Below, one piece after another: positions 50,368-62,800 of a stretch of DNA of 64,000 nt. Origin of the DNA: Gymnothorax reevesii. Lineage: Eukaryota > Chordata > Actinopteri > Anguilliformes > Muraenidae. The stretch is taken from positions 71,552,001 through 71,616,000 of the forward strand of contig CM056573.1 in the NCBI GenBank assembly GCA_029721435.1, written 5' to 3'. The translations under genes were made by a program, and so were the position numbers. A model generated the notes under the pieces. It worked only from the letters and a program-made list of their open reading frames with translations, did no database searches and was not told the DNA's origin. Position 1 is the first letter of the stretch. Each line of letters begins with the position of its first letter.

Positions 50368-52552
50368 ATGTACTATAAATTCATTTCCTTTAGTATGTGG
50401 TTTATTTCCATGTTCAAAAATTCCCTTTTGTTTATAAAACACCAGTGGTTTCCTTGAGTAAAGTATGATATAAATGGCATCTTGTATAGCTTTTTATGCA
50501 ATGACACATCATAAAAGCAGTTTTTTAGTAGAAGGTTATATGTCATATACATACTATATATATAAATATACATAGAAGTACCTCAATACCACAAGAATTG
50601 GAATGCCATGTAAAATGTAAATAAAAACAACTAAATGAGCTATATGCAACTTCTCTGCACGTATTGATTTCTTTCAACTGCTGAAGTGAGTGCGGACTGT
50701 AAACTCAATTTGAAATGAAACCTTTCCCAACTTTGGCTGCTGCCTACAACAGTCACTGGACTGACTTGTAAGTAGAAATATTTGGTCAAATTTTCAGCAA
50801 AAATCCAAAGGAGGTGTCATTATGCATGTTCCCGAGTGCCTTCTCTCCCACAAAGCTATATACCTGGGGACTATGCTTATTTCTCTAGTGAATGTTTGCT
50901 TGGGGACGGAGCAGCAAACATGAATAAATTATTGTCTTCAGCCACCATGTCCAGTCCAGCAATGGCAATAGTTTTATTGTGATACATTTAATATTGGAGG
51001 TATGCAGGTTATGCTAAAATGATACAGCAAAGTACAATGACACATGAATCCTGAATACATGAACTGTATAATAAATTCCAGCATTAAATCAGACACATGT
51101 TCTTTAGAGCCTTGAACTTTTTTATCTGAACAAATTCTGCAGTCAAAACTCAATGAATGTCCTCATCAATTCCAAAATCACTACCAAGGGTCATAATATG
51201 TAAAGGTGATGTTACACAGCAGTGAACATGCACCTTACCATACTTAACTGGAACATGTTGCAGACATCACAAATCAATGCTAATTTTATTTTCGAAGCAC
51301 AGAACAGTAGCTGAAAATGAGGGGAAAGTCTCGCATTTCAACAAGTACCACAGGGAGTACCATCATAAAAAGAAACATACAATTCATTATTAATCTCCAA
51401 AAAGCTTGCCAACTATGCCCATGAAAATAAATGGAAATACTGATTTATTGAATAGTTTGGATTATTGTAATTGCTTGCAGCTGTATACGGTGCTTTGTAA
51501 AACCTATACAATGAAAATTTCCATTTGTGCTTGTGCTCTGACCAAGGCTCATCTTAGCTGAAATGTGTTAGTGTTTTCTAAGGAATTTGCCACCTAAAAA
51601 AAAAAAAAAAAACCTTCTAGTATTTCCACTGATTTTTATACCTGGATGTGCAACAATTTTCTTTTAGAAGGTTAATTACATATTTTGTCTTTGTACTTTT
51701 CAAAACTGACTGCAGGTTAAAAGGGATTTACACATTCTGCTTGCTTTTACATTTTAAACATCGTCCAAGTTCTATATACATACACAAATGCAGTTACATA
51801 CTGTACACACACATCTCATTCATTTTTTTCCATTAGAACCTTTGCATCACAAAGTAGATTTAATTCAAATGGTATACATGTATTTTACATTATATCAGTG
51901 GTTTACTTAAAACAACACATTGTAAAACTGTCACCTAAAATATTTACACAGAACTGCATATTTTAGCAGACATAAAAAGTTGGCACCAAAAGACTCCCTT
52001 TTGTTGCATAAACCGATGTTCCAAGCACAATCTAAGGACACTCAAAAGACCTGAAGGTGTACTGAAAAGAGACTACTGAAATTTGCAACTTGTACTTGAT
52101 TAATACTTGGTCCAGAACCTGCCCAGAACTATTTCTGTTTGACGGGTGCACTTTCAAAACAGTACAAAAATTCAAAACCAAAAAATGGCCGATTTCCTGT
52201 TGGGTAAAGGTCATGACACCGAGATGCATTATTTGTTTACCTTTGTTTACTTATGTCAACAAAATTGTGTACATCCACGCAAAGCATATCTTGAGAGCTA
52301 CTTAGGTGAAATTTTGATGGGCTGCTATAGTCATTTTATCTCACTCATGGAAAAAAATACATTTTCACCACTTCTGATGCATATGCAACATTCTGTAAAT
52401 TTTTCAGAGCCCTTGGCCGCTAAAAAACGATTCTTTGGAGGAAAGAGAAAAGGAAAAAGAATTCCTTACTTAACTTCAGGGCTCTTGCATCACAAGGTGC
52501 TCAGGCCCTAATAAATCATGGCTTTAGAAGCTATTCATGCTCAGGAACAGCT
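50368..52552. other. Probable 3' UTR and downstream flank of the minus-strand transposase gene
   Basis: No gene is recognised. It is A+T rich, with an AT microsatellite near 50556 and a long A-run at about 51596-51613. Read on the minus strand, AATAAA signals occur near 51443, 51279 and 50973, all downstream of the transposase stop at 52553. Transcript ends cannot be fixed from sequence. Confidence 0.35.
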
Positions 52553-55500
52553 CTAGTCCCTTTCTAATGTGTTAGGGAAATGTGCAGCAAATGCAATTCC
52601 AGGCATAGATGGTAAGTCAAGAAAAACAACTTTACCAAGAATATCCGCAAGTGGAACAACAGCTGTGCTAACAGGGGTTTTCAACAGTGACACAATATGG
52701 GAACATGAGCAGTGTGTCAAATTATCTTGCAGCAGTGAAAACCCTGCACTTGGAAATCCACTGATAAGTGCAAGTTCTGATATTGCACCTCGTTCCTGAT
52801 GAGAAAAGAAGAACTCTATCTGGCTGTACTTAACTTGAGTACCATCCGAGTAGGCAACAGTAAAGTTGTTTTTTCGATTACCTCTCCCATACTTCCTTGA
52901 GGTGAGACGAGTTCTGCCAATTTGTGCTCTGTTAAATGCCCTCACTGCATAATACTGTATTTGGTGACCAAAATATTTTTCTAGTGCACTGCGGTGTTTT
53001 GGTTCCAGTTGTTGATCACTTGATGATCCAATTAGGTGTGACTTTGACAGGCAGCTATATTCTTGACAAAAACTAAAATCATTCGTCAGTCTAGCGTAAA
53101 ATTCTGCCACAATGCTGTCTGGCTTCACAGCTTGGGCAATAGTGGGGAGTGACTGCACAAGTTTGACAGCATTGACCATTTGCATCGCTATATTCTGTGT
53201 TCCATGAATAAGACGTAGTAAGTAGCCATTTTTATCCTCAAAATGGAAGCATGAATGTGTCCATAGAGGACCAAGAGCTCTGACACTGTCTGCTAAATGA
53301 ACAAGAAGATGTACATTTGCAGTTAGGTAACGTGCACCATATAGATGACCCATTTGGGAGGAAAAGTTCCCCAGCAATTTCTCAGCATGAGCAATCTGTT
53401 CCATGGATATGGATTCCATCAGAAGAATAAATACAGCTTCACTCAGAAGGAGAAAATGATTGTAGTAAACCACTCCCAAAATTCCACGGAAAACTACTGG
53501 CCCAAAAAATAACAAAAGGGCCCGATATTCAGATGCTTTGAAGTACATTTTGTGGGATGCAATTGAGCGAGGATTGCGGATTGAGGATGGTGGGTTAACA
53601 GCCTTCAATCGTTTGTCAATTTCTTTCAAGTCCTTTGACATGCTAAATGGCTGACGTGAAAATTCTGAGGAGAACCAGAGAAATAGGAGAGTCCGCATCA
53701 CTCCAAGGAGAACTGCATGCATGTAGTCTACTCCGGTGCTACGGATCAGGTCATAACTTTTTAGTCTGCTCAGCCAACATGGACCCTTCACCCCAGCCAC
53801 AGTGGTTTGAGTCATGTGCGCCATCTTTGCATCATCAATGAACTTTTCACGTGTGCGTGGTGGACCTTTTGGATCACTTTTGTTCAATGGAAATACATGT
53901 ACATGTCCCCGCGCCCCTGTCTTCACAGTCACTCCTGGTTGTTCACATTTCAGACAGCCAAAGCGACCATTAAACTGCACTGAATTAAATACTAGTGCCT
54001 TAGCAGGCAAGTCACAGGTACCAGCAATGGTTAACACTTTGCACAATAATGGCTCAGACTCCTCTGAATGCCTCACATATATTCCATGCTCCTCAAGTTT
54101 GATCAGAGTGTCACTGAGAGGTTTCAAAAAGGTCAGCATATCTGGTTTTGTGTTCCCATACCAAAGTCCTGCAAAAATCATATTTTCCCTTTTCGTTCGC
54201 TCTATGAATCTCAACTCGTTTATGATACAGTAAAAAGGCCAAACAGAAAATTTAGATGACTTAAAAATAGGCACTCCATCAGTGTTCCAGGTGAGCGAGA
54301 TGTTTCTGGGATCACTTAACGGACCACCCCCAACTGTGTGTTGCTTGTAGATATCTGCATCATATATTTCCTCAATGTTATGAAAATCATTTTTCTGCCG
54401 TGTGAATCTAAAGTCAAGCTTCTCCCTAAAACCTGGCTTAAGAAATAAAGCCTTTATTTGGGCATCAATTGGAACTTCAATGAAAGTTGATGTAAGTCCT
54501 TCCTGACTCTCACTCATTTCACAAGATTGACATTGTGAAAGATCGTCCTGCAAGGCTACCAAGCAGTTGTTACAATATTTGTGCATAACCACTGGGGATG
54601 ATTCATCATGCCGAAAAAAGGCTTTGAAGTTCTGGACACTGCTCAGGCAGTTGGTGTTCAGATTATCTGGACAAAGCAACGTTATCAGTTTTAGCATATC
54701 AGCAAGGGCCTTATCAGTTATTCTGTGACAGTTAATGTAAGCCATAATTATCAAAAGGGTCTCTGCAACTGATATTTTTGCACTGACATACAAAGGTTTG
54801 TCCATAGTTGCACGTGTGTCCTTGGATGTCGATTTATCCGCACACAAAAGATTCTCAGACTCCTCATTGAGGAACAGTCCATCATCATACCTCCAATCAT
54901 CCTCAAAATTTAATTCAGGAGGGAAGAATTCAGATGGGTCTCCCAAGTCAAGTTCTGCACTGTCAATATCATCTGATATAGAGAGTTCAGGAGAGTCTCT
55001 GTCGAAGGTTCCAGACAAAAGTCCTAAAAAATACAGTGAATGATGAATACAGAGTAATGATGCAAATTTGTAAAATATAACAGTTTGTCAAATAGTGCAG
55101 AATTTAGGTGATGTTTAACAGAAAATAAAATGCCCAAAATGATTTGAATATACGGAGAAATTTTCAGATCAATCATATTCAAAGCATTAGCTTTAATTTG
55201 AATGTAGGGAGTGGGCTTACTGAACGAAAAGACAATTATCATGACTGCCATGGATCAAGTTTGTGCAATCAACAAAGCTTTTGAAAACAAAAAAGACTCA
55301 ACAATCAGATATAGAATTTTGATAGCTAGTGAGTTACACGGGTTTTGAATAGACCAGATGAACATTTTGATCAAATTCCTTGCTGTGCTGACCAGCTACA
55401 GGCAGTTGAAAAAAACAATGGATGAAACTGTACTGCCACCTACATCACCTTCAGCAGCAGTCCCCTGAATGGCTTACGTGGAGAAATGCATGAAACCTAA

Positions 55501-56529
55501 TACGGAGTTTTTAAAGCATGACTCCTGTTTGCAATAACATTTCAGATTTGCAGCTTTGGAGAAAATGTGTCTTATATGACTGTAGTCCAGTAGTAAACTT
55601 GCCAGCTGACCTTCAGATACTTCACCCAGTTGAGACAAAGTATCAGGAGCATTAGGAGATGGTCCTTCATATGCACGACCGGAAAAATTGAAGATTGAGC
55701 CATTTCTCAGTGCTGATAACAGAATTAAAAAAAATTACATTCAGATGCAAATCAACACTTAATAACATACAACGTATATGACCTCATAGTGTGTCTGGCA
55801 TCAAAATGTTCCTTCTTAAAGCAATTACCATTTGACTTGTTGTTATTAACAACAGATCTGCAATAAAATACGAAAAATGTTATTACTGGTGCAATCAAAT
55901 GATCCCGATTGGTTGGTATATGAAGTAAATGTCATGGAACTTACTTAATTGCTCTGAGGTCCTTTGAGCACCACTAATAGTCTCCTCCTTAACATATGAA
56001 AGCAAAGAAGAAAAATCCACGGTTAGCAGAATAAATTTTACAGGTCACGATATTTGCCTGCTTCACTAAATTTTTGTGAAGGTTGAAGTAATTAGAATAA
56101 ATTAAAAATAAATGACTTTATATGCAATCCAATGCCCTTTAAGCCAATTTCCAGACTGCTGACGTTCAACAGTTGTAAAAGCGTGATTTTTCTAGTGTTG
56201 ATGTAAAGATAAGGATATCTTTGCCGCAGACTTTTCCCGATCAACTGGAAGATTGGCCGCATTCGCAATTTTTCCAGAGGGTAGCTCGGCCTACGAATCG
56301 TTCGGTAGGGTATTCGTAGCCGCGGGCAGCCTTAGCTGATCGTCTAATTTAGCAGCGTAAATAATAATATATTAATAACGCAGCTCTCAGTCATGCAATC
56401 ATAGATAGTATACGTGATATATTAAAACATTGCTTCACTTACCAGCTTCACTTTCCTCCTTGACCGTTTTAGCAGACCATCATTTGGCGGTTGTCTTCTT
56501 CTCCATCGGGGTGTGGATGCACCTGCCAT
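52553..56529 (-). CDS. En/Spm (CACTA)-type Tnp2-like transposase, spliced, intact, 900 aa predicted
   Basis: Phase-consistent minus-strand exons are 56529-56443 (ATG, ends CTG|gtaagt), 55987-55945, 55712-55611 and 55023-52553. The last holds 822 codons without a stop. Counting from the codon at 55018, the order is: acidic N-terminus (1-60); paired CxxC zinc-ribbon-like motifs (C149/C152, C163/C166); Tnp2-like core with WNTDGVPIF (D247), FSVWPFYCIINEL, CDLPAKA (D336) and CLKC (C355/C358); VDYMH (D431); and a DUF4218-like part with HLADSVRALGPLW and HFEDKNGYLLRL (E594). D247, D336 and either D431 or E594 are candidate catalytic acids of the DDE/D fold; the CxxC after the second Asp fits the CMC (CACTA-Mirage-Chapaev) class. 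The family moves DNA by cut-and-paste in the nucleus. The short 5' exons are inferred from splice signals and reading phase. No disabling change is seen, so the gene is recently active or maintained. Whether it is a mobile copy or a domesticated gene is open. Confidence 0.85.
55611..55712 (-). CDS. Transposase gene, predicted exon 3 (102 nt)
   Basis: Acceptor CTGTTATCAG| and donor GAAG|GTCAGC. Entered in phase 1, it reads LRNGSIFNFSGRAYEGPSP and onward and exits in phase 1. It joins the large exon at 55023 as GA|CTT TTG TCT with an intact frame. Confidence 0.6.
55945..55987 (-). CDS. Transposase gene, predicted exon 2 (43 nt)
   Basis: It lies between an acceptor ATGTTAAG| and a consensus donor |GTAAGT. 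It reads EETISGAQRTSEQL and leaves phase 1, which fits the next exon. Confidence 0.5.
56443..56529 (-). CDS. Transposase gene, predicted coding exon 1
   Basis: The ATG has a good context (A at -3, G at +4). It encodes the basic N-terminus MAGASTPRWRRRQPP and onward, 29 codons, ending at a consensus donor CTG|GTAAGT in phase 0. Later exons begin in a matching phase. There is no transcript support. Confidence 0.6.
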
Positions 56530-56774
56530 TTTCAGGTTTTGACCTTCAGAAAACGCGCGGTGCCACTAAGCGCAAGGCTATCCGCCTCACCATGTTGCCA
56601 CTTGCCATAGCCCGCGTGTTCTCACTTAAAAGATTTTACACAGTTAAAATTCTATTGGATAACTAGACACTTTGACCATAGAATTACCAATTGTTTGCTT
56701 CGGCTTGGCTGGGGTCGCTAAGCCATTGGACGCCAGTAGTAAGGTGTTTTTTTAGTTCTAAAGAATTTTCAGAA
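56530..56774. promoter_or_regulatory. 245-bp bidirectional promoter region
   Basis: It separates the two divergent start codons. Inverted CCAAT boxes (ATTGG) lie at 56654-56658 and 56725-56729. I see no TATA box. The short spacing suggests the two genes are transcribed from a shared region. Confidence 0.5.
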
Positions 56775-56830
56775 ATGCAGCGAAGAAGACCGACGACATC
56801 AGCCAGCACGCGGTCTGGGCGACGTTCAGA
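56775..56830 (+). CDS. BEN gene, predicted coding exon 1
   Basis: ATG with A at -3; donor TTCAGA|GTAAGT. It encodes 18 residues rich in Arg and Ser/Thr. Its two-base overhang joins exon 2 as GA|T, giving Asp. Confidence 0.6.
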
Positions 56831-59800
56831 GTAAGTAAATTAAATGCAATGGGAAAATGGCCAAATTTGACGAAAGATCCTTATTGACGTTCGCTAAACG
56901 CATACTTTAATTGGATTACATCTAGTTAAAGCGGTTCCATAAGTCTGAAGCGAGCTTAATATTTTCTCTAACGTTAGCTTGCTAGCTAGTCAGATTCGGT
57001 ATGTTAACGTTGCCAGCTTGCTAGCGAACTTAACTATCGTCAAAATTTCACTCGTCACAGCGGAACATTTCAGTTATTTGCGATCGTTAAGCTACAAAGT
57101 CAGTTAAAGTAATGTTTAACTGAAATTCATACATGCTTTGTGTTGGCAACCTATCTTGCTCGAAACACCAACGTCCTTTTCTGGCACCTTAGCCATCCTG
57201 CACATGTGCATCTTGGCACACCTCCATTTCTACATTAAAAAGGGAACACTATGATCGTAAGACGCTTGCATTTTTAGCTTAGTCTTTGAATTGATATGCA
57301 AGTGGACCATTTGAAACAGTGAAAACGCATTTGACAACATGTTGGATGGTTATATTGAAGGATCTTTCGGTCTCAAAGATTGCACCTCGTATGATTAATT
57401 GAGTCCCCAATTATTTTACGCAGTTTCTATTTAGCAGTCTGACGGTTCCCGTTTTTTCTGCTATTTTGCCGTCGCTTCCGCTTGACATGCGCAGTTGTCA
57501 CAGATGTGGACTAAGAGTTTGAAGGCAGGCACGGCGTCGGCAATTAAGTTAACCAGAAACATTTTTAATTTGAACTAACATGCAGTAGCTGATAAGCGGT
57601 CATGACTTAGTTTGACTGTAATCTGTCGCGCGAAAAATTAGTTTCGCGTCCTGTGTGAAAGCTGCTTAACGCGACTATAACGCCTGTATAGGCGTCTTTG
57701 CATTGACTTTGAATGTAGCTAACGTTAATCTGTCGCGCGAAAAATTCGTTTCGCGTCCGGTGTGAAAGCTGCTTGTGTATTCGCGACTTTGCATTGACTT
57801 TGAATGGAGGCTAATCTGTCCTGCGAAAAATTCGTTTCGTGTCTGATGTGAAAGCAGCTTTATGGACAGTACGCGACAGTTAGAGAGAGCTATTACCTAT
57901 TTAATCCCCGCCTTTTTTGGCTTTATTAGCCGCAACAATTTCTTAAGGGGGATAGCATCGTAGTGCAGAGAAATCATTTGTAAACCGCCAAGTCAACATC
58001 TGTGACAACCGCGCATGTCAAGCCGAAGCGACAGCAAAATAGCAGAAAAAAAAGGGAACCGTCGGACGGCTAAATTGACACTGCCATTATATTAAGCTTT
58101 ATATGCCGCCATGGGGCCAACTGTGAACTTTGCACAGTTTTCTTCCATGAACAATCCCTGATGCAGCCTTTAAGGTTTTCACGGCGCAGTAAAGGGTAAA
58201 ATGCTATTACCAATGTGAACGTGTTGGTTGGCTACCAAAAATGGACTCGTATATGCACAGCTGGGACACTTTATATGCATCTTACCAAGTTTGATTTCAT
58301 GTATGTGTGCATAAGTATAAAAATAATTTGGTCCAAATTGACGTAATGTGTGTTGATTGCTGAATATCTTTTGTTGAATGAAAACCTATAAAAACACTCT
58401 CCCCCCGCCCCCCTCTCCAACAAGTATGCCACCTCCAAAGGATTACCCAAAGAGAGTTAGGATCTCAAAGAAGTTTCCAGATATGGATGTGACTCCTGAA
58501 GAAATACCATCTCTAAATGATCCAGCTGGTACGTTAAGAACGGTTTTGATTTCCTTAAGTTTATCAATACGCCGCTGCTGAAATGACTAAATAAAATGCC
58601 CTTAGACCTTTTAATGCTATTCATGCATAAAAAAAAGTCTTGAATGATTGGTAATGTGGTGTTTAGCCATAATTGAACATCAGTCAAGTGGTTGTAAATA
58701 ATTCATCGCAACTACACGTAATTCAGTCATTTAATCCACTGCTGGTGGTGTGATGACTGTAAAAAAAATTAGTATTATCGGGAGGAGACGAGCAAATCCA
58801 CATGCCGTAATTTGTTTAGAAGACTTGCGCAGTTAATTTGTTCCACTGGTGTAATCTGCAAAATCATTTGGGAAGTCTGTTGCACATCACAGATGATCTT
58901 TCATTGGAGGTCATAGAATATGATTTTATTCCCCTACTTGCGTAATTCTTGATGTATTCCCATTCCTTGTTTTTGCATGATGGGATTACACATCAGAAGC
59001 AAGACATCCCTGCTAGCTGTTTTGAAGGGAAAATTTAATTATGGACATTCTAAGCATGCTTGGGAATATTACCAAAACAAATTGGTGTAGTCTCAACACT
59101 TGCGTTATAATATTTACTGCTGCTGACCTGCTTGCTGCCTGCTTATCACATAATTTTCTTTTTTCTGTCTTATGCCTAGGGCATTTTGCTTTTGTGAGAT
59201 TTGATGACGGCTACACTGCAAAAATTTTTAGGTCCTCTGATTTACTCCGTAAAGATGATGGCCCTGTCCATGAATTAGCTGCACTACAGCCAGGAGAAGT
59301 TGTTCTCGCAAAGTGGAGTGATGGAAAATTTTACAAAGCATCTATTGAATATGTAAGCTCTGGTGATCCAGACCAGGGGGCAAGAAGAAAAGAAGTCAGA
59401 AAGAAAAATGCTGCTGCTGCAGATCAGTTTTACATATCCCAACAGCAAGATGCTTCCGTAGAAACTCCACTTTATTTAGATTTGGACAAGCAAGGTGCAG
59501 GAAACCAAGTAAGTCCTCCTCTTCGTTCTTCTGGAGAGTCCTTCTGTGACCTCATCGCATCCAACAATCTTCATTTGAGCAGTTCGTCCTCAAGTGACGA
59601 TACTGTTATAATTGCCCGCAGTCCAATAACAGAACATGGAGAAGTTTGCTTTCCCCCTCAGAACAGTTGTAATTATAATGAAAACCTATTAAGCCATACG
59701 TTACCCCCATCAATCTATGCCCCAAACTCTTGTTCGCTGCCATGTGGACAGTCCGCCATCCACGGACGTGTCAGCAGCCTGCAACTTCATGCTGTCCCAC

Positions 59801-62800
59801 CATTCCAGACAACTGGTCTTCCCTATCAGACCACCAGCTTGCCATGCCAGGGGCAGACTGGTAGACTTCCTTATCAGATTGCTTCTATGCCCCTCTTCAG
59901 ACAGCCTACTGGCCTGCCCCCACAGACCACCATTCCAACACTGCACAGAGAGACCTCCATACCTTTTTGGCAGGGACAGACCTCTGGCCCATCCCTTCAG
60001 ACCAGTAGCCAACCTCAGCTAGCAGAGGCAACCAAACCCCTGCAACAGGCACAGATTTCAGGCCAACCCCCTCTGACCACTGTTGCCTCCAGCAATGGGC
60101 AGACCACCAGCCGGCCCAGCAGTGCAGCACCACAGTGGGAGCCATGTGATGCCTGTAAAGAGGAAGTAGAGAAGATTCTCCAGGCCAAGAGAAAAGTGGA
60201 TGAGGTCATTTCAAGAATTGGTAAGTCCTCCCATTAACATCAACAAAGCCCTTTTTTGCAATGTCATTAAATATTAATACCAATGGTTGGGTAAAATTAG
60301 GGGATGAAATAATATAGTGGGTTTTCAAAGGAGTATTCCTTCCCACCTTCTTGAGTTCTGACACATTATGGTATGTTTTCTGCACCTAGTTGTTTCATCA
60401 AAGTGTAGATGGAAATTCCAGAAATCAATAAAATTGCTACTCTTGAATGGATGAATTTACCCCCACATTGTTAATGCATTACTGCCATTCTGCCAGATGT
60501 TTTCAGTAATATTTTTCACTTGTGTAATCATTTGTCACAATTTTGGCCAATTTAGTTTTTCTGCTGTATCACTACTTTTGAAATTCTTTAGGCATTGGAT
60601 ATATACACAGTTCTAGCTAGGCCACGAATGCAAAAGTCGCATGCCGGTACACAACCTAGTGAGTTAACCCGAGTTGTTGGTTCTTGATAGCTGTGAATAT
60701 CATTTGGAGTTTACGAAGAACGTGTTCTAGACTAATATTCAATGAGAAGTTTGAGTTTATCAGCATGGGAAAACCTACACCAGCCTTTAATTTGATACAA
60801 AAAACCAAGGCTTTTGAGTGGCATTTCAACACTATCAATTATGCGTGGTACACATGGATGAAGGAGGAAAATCTGAATTGCTGAAATTGGGTCCTGGGCC
60901 AAAACTGGACTCTGAGCTAGTGAAAAAGGCAATTAAATAATCATGAAAAATAAGCTATATCGGGCTCTGAGCTAAGCGATTTTTGTATTTGCCAACGCTG
61001 CCAGTGTTTTGTGTAGGTAAGTTACAAAATTTATTTGGTGAAGGGCTTGACCTGAAAATTCCGGGGCTAATATCCCTCCCTTTATTAAAATTAACTAGTC
61101 CTGGCTAATTCTAGACGGTTGTCCTTCATTAACACGTTTTCCTTTTCAAGAGTAATCAAGTGGCAATTGAAGACACAGCTTCGCTCCCCCATGCGATGTT
61201 AAAGCGTCAAAATAATAGGCTACATTCAGTACCGGAAAAATAATTTGATTATTATTAGGTCTATGCACCGTCACTCGGCGACGGCATTTCACAAGTCTTC
61301 ATTGAATGACGGTAATTTCGGCGGCAAGTACGTACACCCGTTTTTGCAGCACGGTCACTCAGCTCGCTGTAAAAAATAGACAGCTGTCCGTTTGGAAAAT
61401 GTAAACAGACGAAACCACGTACTAGTCACTAAAATTACCTTAATTCGCTGAAGAGTTCTGAAATGCCGTCGCTGATTAACGGTGCATATACCTAATAATA
61501 ATCAAATTATTTTTCTGTGCTGAATGTAGCCCATTATTTTGTCGCTATTAGATCACATGGGGGAGATGAGCCTTGTCTTTAATTGCCACTTGATTATTCT
61601 TGGATTGGAAAACGTGTTAATGAAGGAAACCCAGCAAGAATTAGCCAACACTAATTATTTAATAAAGGGAGGGATATTAGCCCTGGAATTTTCAGGTCAA
61701 ACGACGCGTCTGAGGTCCTACGTGCATTAATGGTCCCCCCCTCCCAAAAAAAAAAAAAAAAAAGCTGGAAGTGAAATTAAACAGCGATTAAACAGCGACA
61801 TCGTCGCAAAGAGGTGAGCAAAGTTATTAAAATACTCTCATAAAGATATAACGTCGAGGATGATTTATGAAATACTAACTAAAGAATAAACGTTAACCCT
61901 GTTTTTTTCCAATGCAGCCTGAGCTATATGACTCGGTGAGATCTGCAACGAAAACTAAGGCGGGCATTTTTGTCTACTATAAACGTACACCAACTAGTAA
62001 CAACTGGGATAATTTAAAAGGTCAACAATGCTTAATTGTTCATGATTAATTAAACCAGTTTCATTCAGTTGGCGAGTAATGTTTTAATGTTAATTTTGAT
62101 TGGTGATGGCCGGTCGTGGAGAGGAGGCAAAGCAGTGCAAGATCTTCTCGTTCTTTACGACCGGCGGGGTGACCCAAAAATAAACAGTTTGTGTTTTCCA
62201 ACATCATGTTTGTGGGTTTGTTGTTTAGCAACTTCTCTCTTATGTAGCATCTTCTCTTTAATTTTGAGGGCAAAAATACTTAAATAAATTGGATTTTTCA
62301 TCTTCATTTTTTTTTTTTTTTTTTGCCGAGAACGGTTCTCGGCAACGGTTCTCGGGTTGAACCCCCCCCCCCCCCGGCCAAAGTTTTTTCCTGCAGGAAA
62401 CCCTGCTGGGTGCACATAAATCAATCCATATAATCTAAACCCATTTTGCATTATTTGATGTATGGCCTTTTTGTAAAATATTGAAACTATCAGCATATTC
62501 TGACCAAGTTCATTTAATGGTATGTTCACAGGGTTTATTCTTTAAAAGATGTGGCTGGAGTCAGCCAATGAATTTTGGAGGTGTTTCATCTAATGCTGTA
62601 ATGCTCCAACTCCTGAGATCAATGTCCAATCACCAAACTTCAAATTTCTCTTCTACTTGCCATTGGACAAAAGCCTGGTCATGTGTCTTATGGATATCTA
62701 TAAGTCTAAGGTGATTGCTCGAACAAGAGTGCTGCCATCAGCCAATTGCATCCCTTCTATCATTCCTTCTACTCTGTAGCCTATTCGGTATCATCATTAA

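Larger units (their letters stand above)
56831..58424 (+). other. BEN gene intron 1
   Basis: A 1.6-kb intron from GTAAGT to CAAG. It contains the MITE at 57429-58075 and a C-rich polypyrimidine tract at its end. No other gene is seen. Confidence 0.6.

Noticed and set aside
52146..52511. 121-codon plus-strand ORF after the transposase stop
   Set aside because: Low-complexity reading of UTR-like A+T-rich DNA with no domain or splice context.
53814..54233. 139-codon plus-strand ORF inside the transposase exon, and smaller ones near it
   Set aside because: Antisense shadows of the large transposase exon.
55829..55857. Extra 29-nt transposase exon with consensus-like splice sites (TTGCAG| and ATG|GTAATT)
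   Set aside because: Including it between exons 2 and 3 breaks the reading phase. It could only fit with a weak alternative acceptor in exon 2.
59041..59179. ATG at 59041 as the start of the BEN gene product
   Set aside because: The stretch reads through a pyrimidine tract ending TGCCTAG|GG, and upstream exons join at 59180 in matching phase, so it is better read as intron.
59710..60145. Overlapping 79-101-codon ORFs on both strands
   Set aside because: They arise from the compositional bias of the Pro/Gln/Thr-repeat linker in BEN exon 3.
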